Below, in pieces: positions 1 through 9,500 of a DNA stretch of 39,180 nt. Each line of letters opens with the position of its first letter. The stretch's first letter is position 1. The stretch covers positions 1 to 39,180 of the forward strand of contig JAITFT010000166.1 in NCBI GenBank assembly GCA_031281155.1. The letters are read 5' to 3'. Origin of the DNA: Candidatus Fibrimonadaceae bacterium. Lineage in GTDB: Bacteria > Fibrobacterota > Fibrobacteria > Fibrobacterales > Fibrobacteraceae. Both the position numbers and the translations under genes were made by a program. The notes beneath the pieces were generated by a model. That model made no database searches. It worked only from the letters and a program-made list of their open reading frames with translations, and had not been told where the DNA came from.

Positions 1-69
1 GAACCTCCTTTCTTAAACTGTGAAAAATTACCTAAGCTACTCTTGCTAACCCGGGAGGCCAAACTTGCA

Positions 70-86
70 CCCCCCCCCCGCACGTG
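70..86. repeat. C10 homopolymer followed by CACGTG
   Basis: Ten C residues (70-79) are followed by G and CACGTG (81-86), then a run of five G that can pair back with the C run as a hairpin. The flank TGCAC-C(n)-GC is shared with the tract at 21203. Similar C or G tracts occur at 3164 and 26193, all outside intact genes. Confidence 0.7.
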
Positions 87-267
87 GGGGAGTCAAAAAC
101 CATTATGTTCCTAACTACAATCATAACCATGGTCATAATATACATTATTTTTTGGGAAAAGTGACAAAAAATTTGAGAAAAAGCCAAAATATCGCAAAAA
201 AATTTGAGAAATGCTGGTTTTTGGTGAACAAATAAGCAAAGTCTTGATTACAGTTGTTATCACGCCG

Positions 268-530
268 GGCACAGGATGTGCCATTAGGCGAACAGCCTCG
301 CAGGCTGGCCCGAAGGGTGAGGCACAGGACGTGCCGAATAATATTTGGTGATTTTTTTGGAAAAGCGGCGGTGGGGCATAGCAGGCAAGCTACGCCGTAC
401 GGCGGTGGCGGTGATGAAGATGAGATGGCTTCCCAGGCGGCGGTTACGTTTTGCGCTGCTGCCGAGCCTGCCCAGCAGGCTACCGCAAATGCCGCTTGAG
501 AGTGATGCAATTAAAGGACCCTTTAATTGC
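268..530. repeat. Cluster of short REP-like palindromes
   Basis: Five inverted repeats lie in 260 bases: GGCACAGGATGTGCC at 268-282; AGCCT/AGGCT around CGC at 294-306; GGCACAGGACGTGCC at 321-335; AGCCTGC/GCAGGCT around CCA at 465-481; and GCAATTAAAGG with its complement around two bases at 507-530. The stem sequences differ but the design is the same: a 5-11 bp stem with a very short loop. Similar elements sit inside the gene at 6540-10481 and near 26267. They resemble REP elements; no transposase for them is visible here. Confidence 0.65.
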
Positions 531-564
531 GACAGTGGAGTGGCCTCTATTGAATCAAATTTTC

Positions 565-570
565 TACATT
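565..570 (+). promoter_or_regulatory. -10 box of the toxin-antitoxin operon
   Basis: TACATT preceded by AAATTTTC matches the -10 pattern found elsewhere in this window. It lies 32 bases before the antitoxin ATG, so this transcript has a leader carrying the Shine-Dalgarno sequence AAGGAG at 590-595. Confidence 0.5.
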
Positions 571-602
571 ATACATACACTATCACTACAAAGGAGTTGA
601 TT

Positions 603-869
603 ATGTCTGCAACCGTACAAATAAGAGTGGAGCCTGGCTTAAAACAAGAGGTTCAGAGTATTTTTCGCCAACTTGGCGTGGATACGACTACTGCCGTAAA
701 TATGTTTTTTAGACAATGTGTTAGAGAACGCGGAATACCTGTAAATTTGTATTTGAACGAACCAAAAGCAGAATTATTGGAAGCTATTTCCAATGTTGAA
801 AACGGAATAAATCTTTATGGCCCTTTTGCAACGGCAGAAGACGCTGTAAAATCTATGCTGGAGGACTAA
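603..869 (+). CDS. dinJ: RelB/DinJ-family antitoxin
   Basis: This 88-residue protein is the antitoxin of a type II pair. The N-terminal half reads as a ribbon-helix-helix DNA-binding domain (SATVQIRVEP, then VDTTTAVNMFFRQCVRERGIP), typical of DinJ/RelB antitoxins that dimerise, bind their own promoter and neutralise the toxin. The C-terminal half is the toxin-binding tail. I chose ATG 603 because AAGGAG lies 8 bases upstream and family similarity begins there; the reading frame is open further upstream only through the palindromic region. The stop abuts the GTG of the toxin gene, so the two are probably translationally coupled. The family is clear; the exact subfamily name is less certain. 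Confidence 0.85.
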   Translation: MSATVQIRVEPGLKQEVQSIFRQLGVDTTTAVNMFFRQCVRERGIPVNLYLNEPKAELLEAISNVENGINLYGPFATAEDAVKSMLED

Positions 870-1142
870 GTGCTCGCTATTCATTATGAAGGAAAAATGA
901 AAAAACAATTAAAGTTAATGCAAAAACGAGGCAAAGACATAAACAAACTGATTTTTGTACTGAATACTCTAGCAAACGGACAAATTTTACCAGAAAAATA
1001 TAGAGACCATAAATTGACCGGAAATTTTATGGGCTATAGGGAATGCCATATAGAACCCGATTGGCTCTTGATTTATAAGATAATTAAAGAACGATTGATT
1101 TTGGTAGCAACCGCAACGGGAACTCATTCTGACTTATTTTAA
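870..1142 (+). CDS. yafQ: YafQ-family mRNA interferase toxin
   Basis: This 90-residue protein is a RelE-superfamily ribosome-dependent endoribonuclease of the YafQ type. The family's catalytic and substrate-binding residues can be placed: H47 in RDHKL, H60, D64 and W65 in CHIEPDWLLIY, and H86 and F90 at the C-terminus (THSDLF). The usual length is about 90 residues, so it appears intact. It starts with GTG immediately after the antitoxin stop and has no separate ribosome-binding site, fitting coupled translation and low toxin synthesis. Autoregulation by the toxin-antitoxin complex is expected from the family. The pair could be addictive cargo in this repeat-rich segment, but no mobile element is visible beside it. 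Confidence 0.88.
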   Translation: MLAIHYEGKMKKQLKLMQKRGKDINKLIFVLNTLANGQILPEKYRDHKLTGNFMGYRECHIEPDWLLIYKIIKERLILVATATGTHSDLF

Positions 1143-1159
1143 AAAGTCAGGAGGCAAAT

Positions 1160-3127
1160 TTATCTCACGCAGTTTTTGCCGCTTCTTTTTGCTTCGTAGA
1201 GGCGGTTGTCGGCTTGTTTTAGCAGCTCTTCGGCGGTGCTTCTTGGGCTTGGGGCAATGCTGGCTACGCCGGCGCTGATTGTTATCTTAACGAGCGTGCC
1301 TTTGTCAATGTTTATGTCCAAAGCTTCAATCTTTTTTCTGATTTCTTCTGCCAACTGCGTTGTGCTGGCCAGCTCAAGGCCAGGAAGCAGCACGCCAAAC
1401 TCTTCCCCGCCAAGGCGCACAACCATATCCCCTGCTCTCTGTACGGTTGCTCTTAGCGCATTGCTTACTTCCTTCAAAACTACGTCTCCTGCGAGATGTC
1501 CGTAGGTATCGTTGCACATTTTGAAATCATCTATATCTAAAATTATAAATGAAAGCGGTCTTTTTTCTCTCATCATCCTTGCAAATTCTTTATCTAGATT
1601 TTCATTGAAAGCCCTTCTGTTATAGAGCTTTGTAAGCGAATCTGTTACGCTCAGCATTTCTATTATGGCTTTTTGCTTTGCTCCCTGCCTTATTATTTTT
1701 ACCAAAAGCAAGCACATGGCAAGGCTTAAATAAACTATTACGAGAATCGGTGATAAAAAATATTTTTGGATTGCGCTTGAAACCATAGTGCGAATATTTT
1801 CTGCCGGAACAATTGAAATAATGAACTGCTCTCCGCTTTTCAATTTAATAGAACTGAAATAGCCTCTTTCATTTTTAGCGTGAAATTCTTCGTTGTTGAT
1901 AACGGAATCTCTAAAGACCTCAAAGCCTTTGGCAAAAAAATCTTCGCCAATGCTTTCCATGTCTTGGCTGATTAATATTTTTCCGGCACCACAGATAATA
2001 AAACTTTGCTGGCTTTCAAAATTTGTTTTATTCAGTATATTCACTAAATCATCTTTTTCCAATTCTTCGCCAATACTGATACGCAATTTTTCTTTTTTAA
2101 AAATAAAATCTTTTTGCATGGATACATCGTAAGCAACGCTAAATCGGCTGATGAAAATAAATATAATGAGAAAGAGGCAAAGCAGAAGGAAGCCTACGCA
2201 GAGCAAGGCGTAGTGGTCTTCGAAAATACTTTTTTTAATTTGAGCCTCAGGCGTAAACTCAGGCGCGGCTTCTGGTTTTTTAAGTTTAAGCAAAAATAAA
2301 ATTGCAAAAAAGGAAAAGGCAAATGCCAGCAAAAGATTTATGGAAGAGGTATCTAGTTGCTGAATTATGTATAAAGCACACAAAACGCCAAGGCTGCCGC
2401 ACAGGGCGGAATATGCCGTGGCTTTTTTTGAGTAATGACCATGCTTAACGAATTCAATGCTGGTTATGGTTACCGAACAGGCTGTTGCGCACACCGCTAT
2501 GGGGAAAGCCACGGTTGGCGACATTCCCATTGCGGAGATTAAAACTGTGATTGGAGCAAGGGCGCCTACACCCAAGCTGCCAAGCGCGCCAATGATAAAG
2601 CAGCCTACAGCCAGCACCACAAGCTTGCCGCCCGAAAATTCAGTTAAATTTCCGCTTTGAAAAATGCCGAATTCTATGAAAAAGAACTTGATTGCCACTA
2701 TGGCGAGGCCTGTAGCAAGGCAAATTCTGATAACGGATATGGGAACCTTAGCAAGGTGGCGCGGAACAAAGTATGCGCCCAGAGTTTGGGCTATAACAGG
2801 CACGTAAAGCACGGAGAAATCTAAATTGAAATTATAAATTAAAACAAAGGTTACCAAAATAAGCGGTATAACTAAAGATACATTCAATGTTCCGGGCAGC
2901 TTTCTATCGGATACGTATTTTGTTTGCGAATAAAAAATCGCTCCGGTTGCAAAGGCTGAGACTCCAAACACAAGCATTAAAAATTGGAAAAACGAAAATA
3001 TTCCTATGACTATCGGATTACCCTTTTCTTGGTGCAAATCCTTTGGGTTTATATCGTGCATAATCTTCCAAAGGAACACAATGCTCATTACCGCAATAAA
3101 CGAAAGAATAACCCAAGGACCGTTCAT
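1160..3127 (-). CDS. TSUP-like membrane domain fused to a GGDEF diguanylate cyclase
   Basis: This 655-residue protein combines three parts. Residues 1-285 form a multi-helix domain whose second half (LGSLGVGALAPITVLIS, then MSPTVAFPIAV) resembles the TauE/SafE (TSUP) family of anion exporters. Residues about 305-475 form a TM - extracytoplasmic region - TM module like a sensor. Residues 490-655 are a GGDEF domain with an intact GGEEF signature (573-577) and an RxxD inhibitory I-site (R564-D567) five residues before it, so active, feedback-controlled c-di-GMP synthesis is likely. ATG 3127 is preceded by GGGGTGG. A G10 tract sits 37-46 bases upstream of the start. It is divergent from fliD, which suits a role in motile/sessile switching; the input ligand is unknown. 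Confidence 0.85.
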   Translation of the reverse strand: MNGPWVILSFIAVMSIVFLWKIMHDINPKDLHQEKGNPIVIGIFSFFQFLMLVFGVSAFATGAIFYSQTKYVSDRKLPGTLNVSLVIPLILVTFVLIYNFNLDFSVLYVPVIAQTLGAYFVPRHLAKVPISVIRICLATGLAIVAIKFFFIEFGIFQSGNLTEFSGGKLVVLAVGCFIIGALGSLGVGALAPITVLISAMGMSPTVAFPIAVCATACSVTITSIEFVKHGHYSKKATAYSALCGSLGVLCALYIIQQLDTSSINLLLAFAFSFFAILFLLKLKKPEAAPEFTPEAQIKKSIFEDHYALLCVGFLLLCLFLIIFIFISRFSVAYDVSMQKDFIFKKEKLRISIGEELEKDDLVNILNKTNFESQQSFIICGAGKILISQDMESIGEDFFAKGFEVFRDSVINNEEFHAKNERGYFSSIKLKSGEQFIISIVPAENIRTMVSSAIQKYFLSPILVIVYLSLAMCLLLVKIIRQGAKQKAIIEMLSVTDSLTKLYNRRAFNENLDKEFARMMREKRPLSFIILDIDDFKMCNDTYGHLAGDVVLKEVSNALRATVQRAGDMVVRLGGEEFGVLLPGLELASTTQLAEEIRKKIEALDINIDKGTLVKITISAGVASIAPSPRSTAEELLKQADNRLYEAKRSGKNCVR

Positions 3128-3163
3128 AAACTACCACCCCTTTTTTTACCACCCATTCTCATA

Positions 3164-3173
3164 GGGGGGGGGG
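3164..3173. repeat. G10 tract in the leader of the cyclase gene
   Basis: Ten consecutive G (C10 on the coding strand of the minus-strand cyclase gene) lie 37-46 bases before its ATG. An inverted repeat CGCGTG-CA-CACGCG follows at 3183-3196. Slippage here would change promoter or leader spacing rather than reading frame. Confidence 0.6.
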
Positions 3174-3294
3174 TGCGCATTTCGCGTGCACACGCGCATG
3201 GGCGGATCATAGCATAATAGCATCATATTACGAGTAAATATAGCAATTTTTTTAATTAAATTCAATGGTTTTTATTAAAAATTACTGAATATTC

Positions 3295-3310
3295 TGGCAT
3301 ACTTTTTGCA
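3295..3310 (+). promoter_or_regulatory. Sigma54-like -24/-12 promoter of fliD
   Basis: TGGCAT (3295-3300), five bases, then TTGCA (3306-3310) matches the sigma54 consensus TGGCAC-N5-TTGC, with exactly ten bases between the invariant GG and GC. It lies about 110 bases before the fliD ATG. Late flagellar genes are often sigma54-dependent in other phyla; use here is inferred from sequence only. Confidence 0.5.
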
Positions 3311-3356
3311 TGCAACAGCATTATTGTCAGAAAAAACAGTTAATTTGTTGAAAAAT

Positions 3357-3384
3357 TAAAGGTTTTTGTTGATAATACCGATAA
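3357..3384 (+). promoter_or_regulatory. Sigma28 (FliA)-like promoter of fliD
   Basis: TAAAGGTT (3357-3364), twelve bases, then ACCGATAA (3377-3384) resembles the flagellar sigma factor consensus TAAAGTTT-N11-GCCGATAA, with one extra spacer base. It ends 35 bases before the fliD ATG and leaves room for a leader with GAGG as ribosome-binding site. Confidence 0.5.
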
Positions 3385-3419
3385 AAAGAATGTAAATTTT
3401 AAAGAAAAGCGAGGATCTT

Positions 3420-5501
3420 ATGTCATTATCAGTAGGCGGTTTGGTTTCGGGGCTAGATACCAACAGCATAATATCTCAGCTCACCGCACTTGAGCAGGCT
3501 AAGGTCACGCGTGAAGCAAGGAAAAAAGATGCCGCTCAGAGCACCTTGGATAAATTCAAGGACTTAGAGACCAGGCTCGGCAATCTGCAGAACAAAGCAA
3601 AGGCTTTGGAATTGCCAAACGACTTCAATGTTTTCAAAGCTCTTTCCAACCACGATGATGTTGCAGTAGTAAGCGGCAGCGAAGGTGCATTCGCTGGGCA
3701 ATATGAGCTCAAGGTTTATGAACTGGCTACCACACAAAAAGTTGCTTCGAAAGCTTTTGATGCCATAAATACCACTCTTGAAGGAAATAACGGAACAACT
3801 CTAACCATATCCACCAGTGCAGCTGCCCAAAAAGCTGACCGTTCAAAAACAACGGTTGATGTACGAATAGATGCCGGCGATACTTTAAGAGATATTGTAA
3901 ATAAAATAAATGCTGCAGAAGGCACTGGAGTAAGAGCCAGTATAATGACAATGGCAGATGGCGAGAACAGGCTCGTTTTAACTGCGGTAGATACCGGCAC
4001 AAAAGGTTTTTACATTAAAGAAGACGGTGGCTCTGATTTCTTGGGCGAAGTGCTTGGGATTGTAGATAGCGCGAAACTGCAGGCCACTTCAGGCGGAGCT
4101 TTGCTCACGAAAACTGGAGCCGCAAATGGAGATACACTATTTACGGATTTAGATATAGGCTTGGGTAGAAGCCTAGTTGCAACTGATAGAATGGTAATAA
4201 GCATTGGCGACACTGTTGTTAGTGCTGAATTAGAAGGAAAAGACATAAAAACTGTTTTAGATGAATTAAACAACGAATTATCAAGCCTAGGTCTAACTCT
4301 AACTGCTTCGCTCAATTCTTCTGGTGAAATTGTTATTGGCGGGGCTTCCGACAACTTTGATCCAAATATTAAAGTTGAATTTCGTGATTCTGCTGAGGAA
4401 GTAAAAAGAAGCTTGGGCAATTTCAGCGTTGGCAATGTATTTAACGAAAGCAACGTAATAACCACTGCTCATAATGCATTCTACACCATAGACGGAATGG
4501 CAATCGGTTCGCAAAGCAATAGCGATGACAGAACCATAGCTGGCACAACTTTTACGCTGAAAAAGGCAGATCCTAGCGTAACGGTAAAAGTTTCTTTAGA
4601 ATTAGATATGGATGGCTTGGCAAGCAAAATAAATGATTTTATAGAAGAATTCAATGCCCTAATGAAATTCATAGACGAAAACTCAAGAGCAACCATAAAA
4701 GAAGAAACAGATCCAAACACAGGCAGAAAAGTCCCCACTCGCGAAATAGGCGCATTCACAGGCGACAGCAATATTTCCATGTTGCGCGAAAACCTAAGAA
4801 AAATGGTCACTGGAATTATAAGCGAAATAACAAATACTGGAATACATACAGACAGCGGCTTCTCAACCAACTATTCCTCTGCCGCACGCATAGGCATAAC
4901 CACAGACCGAGAAGGCTATCTCTCCGTAAACAGAGATGCGCTAACCAAAGCTCTGAATGCAGATTTTGAAGGCGTTCGCAGGCTTTTCACTGCAAACAGC
5001 TTTAGCGATACTCCAGGGTTCAGCGTTGGCCGTTTCACCAGAGACTCTCAAGCCGGCATGTATGAGCTTGGGATAGATGACAACGGCAGTTGGATCAAAA
5101 TAAACAACGGCGAAAAGATAGATATGGAGCTGCATGGCAGTATCGTTAGCAATATATGGACTTATAAAGGGCTCTCCATTGAAGTTCCGCACGATTTTTC
5201 CAGTAGCAACGGAACCGTAAAAGTTTCGTTTGTGCGCGGCATAGCAAGCCAGCTTTCAAATTTTGTTGAGCAGGCAAAAAGCACTGTAGATGGATATTTC
5301 AAAAAATCAAGAGAAACTTACCAAAAAAGAATAGACGAAATTGAAAAAAGAGTAGATCAGCTGCAAATGCGGGTTGACAGCTATAACAAAAGGCTTACAA
5401 ACCAGTTTACTGCACTTGAAAGAAGCATGGCTAATTTACAAACTCAAACATCTAACATGATGGCTGCGATGAGCACCATGAATAACAACAACAGGAGGTA
5501 A
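3420..5501 (+). CDS. fliD: Flagellar filament cap protein FliD
   Basis: This 693-residue protein is FliD (hook-associated protein 2), the cap that guides flagellin folding at the filament tip. The N-terminus (LSVGGLVSGLDTNSIISQL) is the diagnostic FliD_N signature. A long beta-rich middle follows, and the last 80 residues form a heptad-rich coiled coil (KRIDEIEKRVDQLQMRVDSY onward) ending with ANLQTQTSNM, as in the family. It lies in the upper half of the family's size range. The start is supported by GAGG seven bases upstream. It is first in a cluster with fliS, whose ribosome-binding site overlaps the fliD stop. It is exported by the flagellar type III apparatus, so no signal peptide is expected. 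Confidence 0.95.
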   Translation: MSLSVGGLVSGLDTNSIISQLTALEQAKVTREARKKDAAQSTLDKFKDLETRLGNLQNKAKALELPNDFNVFKALSNHDDVAVVSGSEGAFAGQYELKVYELATTQKVASKAFDAINTTLEGNNGTTLTISTSAAAQKADRSKTTVDVRIDAGDTLRDIVNKINAAEGTGVRASIMTMADGENRLVLTAVDTGTKGFYIKEDGGSDFLGEVLGIVDSAKLQATSGGALLTKTGAANGDTLFTDLDIGLGRSLVATDRMVISIGDTVVSAELEGKDIKTVLDELNNELSSLGLTLTASLNSSGEIVIGGASDNFDPNIKVEFRDSAEEVKRSLGNFSVGNVFNESNVITTAHNAFYTIDGMAIGSQSNSDDRTIAGTTFTLKKADPSVTVKVSLELDMDGLASKINDFIEEFNALMKFIDENSRATIKEETDPNTGRKVPTREIGAFTGDSNISMLRENLRKMVTGIISEITNTGIHTDSGFSTNYSSAARIGITTDREGYLSVNRDALTKALNADFEGVRRLFTANSFSDTPGFSVGRFTRDSQAGMYELGIDDNGSWIKINNGEKIDMELHGSIVSNIWTYKGLSIEVPHDFSSSNGTVKVSFVRGIASQLSNFVEQAKSTVDGYFKKSRETYQKRIDEIEKRVDQLQMRVDSYNKRLTNQFTALERSMANLQTQTSNMMAAMSTMNNNNRR

Positions 5502-5503
5502 CA

Positions 5504-5959
5504 ATGCAAAACGCAACTTATGCACGTCCCGGGCTCGGGCAATATCGCCAAACCTCCGTTGAAACCGCAGACCGCGGCCAACTCGTGATTATGATTTACG
5601 ACCACTGCATAAAGTGGTGCGGAATAGCCAAAGAAGCCCTAGACACAGGCCTTATCGCCCGCAAAGCCGAAGCCTGCCACAAGGTTCAAGCCGGCCTAAC
5701 CGAACTTATGAGCTCTCTCGATGTGCAAAAAGGCGGCGATGTCGCAAAAAACCTTTGGCGGCTCTACGACTTTTACAGTCACCACATTCACGAAGGCAAT
5801 ACAAAAAATATAGGCAAAAATTTCAGCGAAGTTCAAGACATGATGAGCCAGCTAAGAGAATCGTGGCAAAAAGCCCTTGGCGAAGTTCGCCAAGACCGCT
5901 CAGTTGCCGGCAATTTGAGCACTGGCGCAGCTCGCAGCTATGTAAGCATGGTGGGGTAA
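5504..5959 (+). CDS. fliS: Flagellin export chaperone FliS
   Basis: This 151-residue protein matches FliS, the cytosolic chaperone that holds flagellin unfolded before export. The YRQTSVETADRGQLVIMIYD segment near residues 14-33 is the typical FliS start, followed by four helices and a conserved LWRLYDFYSHHI segment. AGGAGG overlaps the fliD stop codon and lies 6 bases before ATG 5504. Its place directly after fliD is the usual arrangement. Confidence 0.93.
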   Translation: MQNATYARPGLGQYRQTSVETADRGQLVIMIYDHCIKWCGIAKEALDTGLIARKAEACHKVQAGLTELMSSLDVQKGGDVAKNLWRLYDFYSHHIHEGNTKNIGKNFSEVQDMMSQLRESWQKALGEVRQDRSVAGNLSTGAARSYVSMVG

Positions 5960-5961
5960 TT

Positions 5962-6408
5962 ATGCGTGAAGATTTAAAAAATTTTATATCAAGAGTAGAT
6001 GCCGCAGTTCAATTGTGCAAGAAAGTTTTGGAATGCGGCGAGAGAATAAAGGAGCTTTCTCCTTTGGAAATCGGCATGGAGGCTTACGCTGAAAAGCTAA
6101 CGAATTTCACCGAAGACAGGGGCCGTGCAACTAGAGCGGCAATTAAGGAGCTTGGCTTTATAAACGGGTGCTTTAACGAATTGGAAAACAGCTCTTCAAC
6201 AAGCGTTGCAGAAAAAGCTTTTTTAGGCGAAAAAATTCGCATAGTTCAAGATATGTCGCCAATGTTCGCAAAGCAGAACGCTATTATCAGAAGAATAATA
6301 GAAACCCACTTGAGCTCTTTGCGCAAAGAATCCGCAGAATTTCACCACAATGTTGGCGTTATAAGGAGCTATCTAAAAACGCCAGATAAAAGAACTTTTT
6401 ACGGGTAG
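5962..6408 (+). CDS. FliT/FlgN-like flagellar chaperone candidate
   Basis: This 148-residue, mostly helical, charged protein has no motif I can assign firmly. It starts two bases after the fliS stop, with GTGGGG as a possible ribosome-binding site. A small helical protein directly downstream of fliDS is usually FliT (FliD chaperone) or a functional analogue, so the role is inferred from position. The frame extends upstream inside fliS, but ATG 5962 is the natural start. Confidence 0.6.
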   Translation: MREDLKNFISRVDAAVQLCKKVLECGERIKELSPLEIGMEAYAEKLTNFTEDRGRATRAAIKELGFINGCFNELENSSSTSVAEKAFLGEKIRIVQDMSPMFAKQNAIIRRIIETHLSSLRKESAEFHHNVGVIRSYLKTPDKRTFYG

Positions 6409-6526
6409 TTAATGTGATCTTGTTCATAAAAAAGCACTTTAAGTTAATGTACAAAGCAATGCGTCAAATTTATTAGCAAAATCGTAAATAAATCGACAAA
6501 AGCTCACTTTTTTTTAAGAGATGTTT

Positions 6527-6532
6527 TATATT
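6527..6532 (+). promoter_or_regulatory. -10 box directly before a GTG start
   Basis: TATATT lies 7 bases before GTG 6540. Transcription would begin at or next to the start codon, giving a leaderless message. This spacing supports GTG 6540 over the internal ATG at 6564, which would also lack the N-terminal charge of a signal peptide. Confidence 0.5.
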
Positions 6533-6539
6533 ATGCGCC

Positions 6540-9500
6540 GTGTGTAGAATCCTCTATTTTGTGATGTTATTTACAGCTCTATTTGCCGCAGAAAGCTGGG
6601 GGCAGGTGTTCGATTATGGTTCTGGTAACCATGGCAATCGGACTTTTAATGATGTAAGCGGTCGCCGTGCGACAATAGAGGTTTATGCTGCCAGCGGTGG
6701 TGGCGGCGGGCAGGGCGGGGCGGTTAATCAATATGCTTGCAATTTTCTTATGCTTGAAACTTGTGAACATTATGGTAGAGGCGGTGGCGGCGGTAGCGGT
6801 GCAATAGCTTCCACGAGCTTTAATGTAACTGGGAGTGTCAGTCTTAATATAAATGTGGGTGCTGGTGGCTCTGGAAGAAGTGATTATTTCTCTTGCAGAG
6901 ATAGGTGTTATTGGCAACATGGTCACAGCGGTGACAATGGCGGCTCAACAAGGGTAGATCGGGTTGGTATAGGCACAATTCTAGCTATGGAAGGGGGACG
7001 AGGAGGAGGCGAAGGAAAACCTAACAATTGCGCTAATGATAATAGTGCAAATGCTGCACCGTGTAGACCGTTCCATGGTGGAGATGGTGGACAGGTAACC
7101 GCAGGTGTAGGATTGAATGGACATAGAGGCGACAATGGAAACTACGGCGGGAACGATTTACCAACTTCACAGGGTAGCGGTGATGGTGGTTCTTCCCGCG
7201 TTCTAGGTCCAATTAGTTCTGGCTACGGTGGTGGTGGTGGCGGTCCGTTGAGCTGGGGTGGCAACGGTGGCAATGGTCATGTTAGAGTTATAGTCACGCC
7301 TTTATACACAGTAATATTCGATTCCAACGGCGGTTCGGTAGTAAATCCGAGTTCCATACTAGACGTTCTGAACAACACAGCAATAGTAGCTCCAACAAAT
7401 CCAACAAGAATAGGCTACATATTCAATGGCTGGTGGACGGCACAGATTGATGGGAGCCAATGGGATTTCATAAGCAACACGGTAACGTCAGATACCACGC
7501 TCTACGCAATATGGGAAGAAATTCCTGCTTTGACGGCAACCTTCGGCGATGCGCTTTCAAGCGTTGAGCTGCCTAAGGGCTGGTCTTGGGAAGAAGGCAC
7601 GGGGACTGTGGGCAATGCGGGAACGCAGGCGCACAAAGCGGCATTTACACGGGCAGATAATATTATTGCAAGCGGCATTGATGTAACGATAACGGTAAAT
7701 AAAGCAGCGGGCAGCGGGACTTTAGCCATTGAAGATTGGATTTACGGCGAGCCGGCAAGCCAGCCATCGGCAAGCTCAGAAACAAATCCCGGATTTCCCA
7801 TACTATACCACTACGCCGGCACGGCAAACAACGGAGAAAGCTACTCTCCCATGCATATCCCGCCCGCAGAAGCCGGCGATTACACAGCAACAGCCACATT
7901 CCCGGAAAGCGACAACTACAAAGAATTAGCACTACCCGAGCCTTTCACAATACACAGAGCAGAAGGCGAGTGCTATGTCAACATGAGAAGCTACAAACAC
8001 GGCGACTCCAACCCGCCAAACCCTGAACCGATAAGCGAAACAAACGGCACGAATCAAGTTGCCTATACGCATACGAATCTTGACGGAGGAATAGCGGGCC
8101 AACCTGGCAAACACAGAGTAGAAGCCATCTTTGAAGAAACAGATAATTACAAAAAATGCATAGCAGCGCCCAAAGAATACTACATCTGCGGCGATGCTAA
8201 TTGCGTGTCTATTCCAGACTCGAGAGAATTCACCTATAACGGCGAAGAACGGACAGGCGTGGATGATTCTGAAGAATACACTATAGAAGGCGATAGCAAA
8301 GCCTCCAATGTCGGCAATTACGCGGCAACCGTCACTCTTGTCGGCAGCGCAGGGGATTTTGTCTGGTCAGACGGAACAACGGAAGCAAAAGAAATTCATT
8401 GGAGCATAAGGCAAGCACCCGGCACCTTCCCGCCACTTACTCCGCTTTCTGGCACCTACTCGCCTTCGCTTACTTTAGCAGACATCGAACTTCCCCAAGA
8501 TTACGCTTGGAGTACGGGCGTATTGAATACGCCCCTAAACGCTGGGCAAAACCAATCATTCCCAGCCACTTACACCTGCCCAAGCGGAAACTACACTCCC
8601 GCAAACGGAAACTTAACCGTCAACGTAGCACAAGCAGAAGGAACGTTCGCCCCAATAGCAGAGCCTATTGAAGTGCTGTATGCTCCCGGGCTTACATTGG
8701 CAAATGCGCCTTTGCCGGCAAACTATAGCTGGAGCATCCCTGCGACTGCGCTCGGAGCAATAGGCAGTGAACCCTATCCGGCAATCTTTACTGACCCAAG
8801 CGGCAACTACACACCAGCAAACGGAACAATCAATGTCAATGTCGCCAAAGGCAACGGCATAGGCTCGGTTCATATATCCGGCTGGGCATATTCCAACAAT
8901 CCGAATACCCCCGTTTCCTTCTCCCACACAAACGGAACAAGTGGAATCTCCTACCACTACACTGGCACAGCTAACAACGGCGAAGCCTACAGCGAATCCG
9001 AACCGCCAACAGAAGCCGGGGCTTACACCATAACCGCAATCTTCTTGGAAAACGACTTCTACAACTCATTTCAAGCAAACTTCGATTTCACAATACACAG
9101 AACAAACGGCACAGGTGCGGTATCAATAGAAGACTGGTATTTCGGTGAAGAACCTATTAATCCCGTTGCTGAATCCGAAACCAACGGCACGGAAGGGGCA
9201 GAATACTGGTATCGCGGCACAGACGGAACAACGTATCCATCATCCAAAACACCTCCCGCAAACATAGGCTCATACATAGTGGAAGCTATTTTCCCCCAAG
9301 CACCGAACTACAACTCCTTCACAAGGCAGGCGAACTTTAGAATAATAGGAGTAACCAATTTAACGGTCGTTTGGAGCGAGCAGCGTACATTTGAATACAA
9401 CAAAATGGTTCAGCATCCCTCAGCAAGCGCAAAAGACGGCGACTTTGACATTCCGCTTATGGTAGTGAACACTAACAGCGCAGCAGGAGTTTATACGAAG

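Larger units (their letters stand above)
1..602. other. Gene-free region with palindromes and a C10 tract
   Basis: I see no credible gene in these 602 bases. The two overlapping reading frames near 145-510 have low-complexity products. The region holds a C10 run at 70-79 followed at once by CACGTG, then a cluster of short inverted repeats between 268 and 530, then the promoter and ribosome-binding site of the toxin-antitoxin operon. The repeats are listed separately. Confidence 0.7.
3128..3419. other. Divergent intergenic region between the cyclase gene and fliD
   Basis: These 292 bases separate the divergent cyclase and flagellar genes. From left to right they hold the cyclase leader, a G10 tract (3164-3173), a CGCGTG/CACGCG inverted repeat (3183-3196), an AT-rich stretch, and the sigma54-like and sigma28-like promoter elements directed at fliD. 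No further gene is visible. Confidence 0.6.

Noticed and set aside
145-510. 121-codon minus-strand frame and an overlapping plus-strand frame in the left end region
   Set aside because: Low-complexity products, palindromic DNA and no ribosome-binding site; the frames arise from repeats.
345-602. Longer upstream start for the antitoxin gene
   Set aside because: The extension crosses palindromes and the promoter; family similarity and AAGGAG both point to ATG 603.
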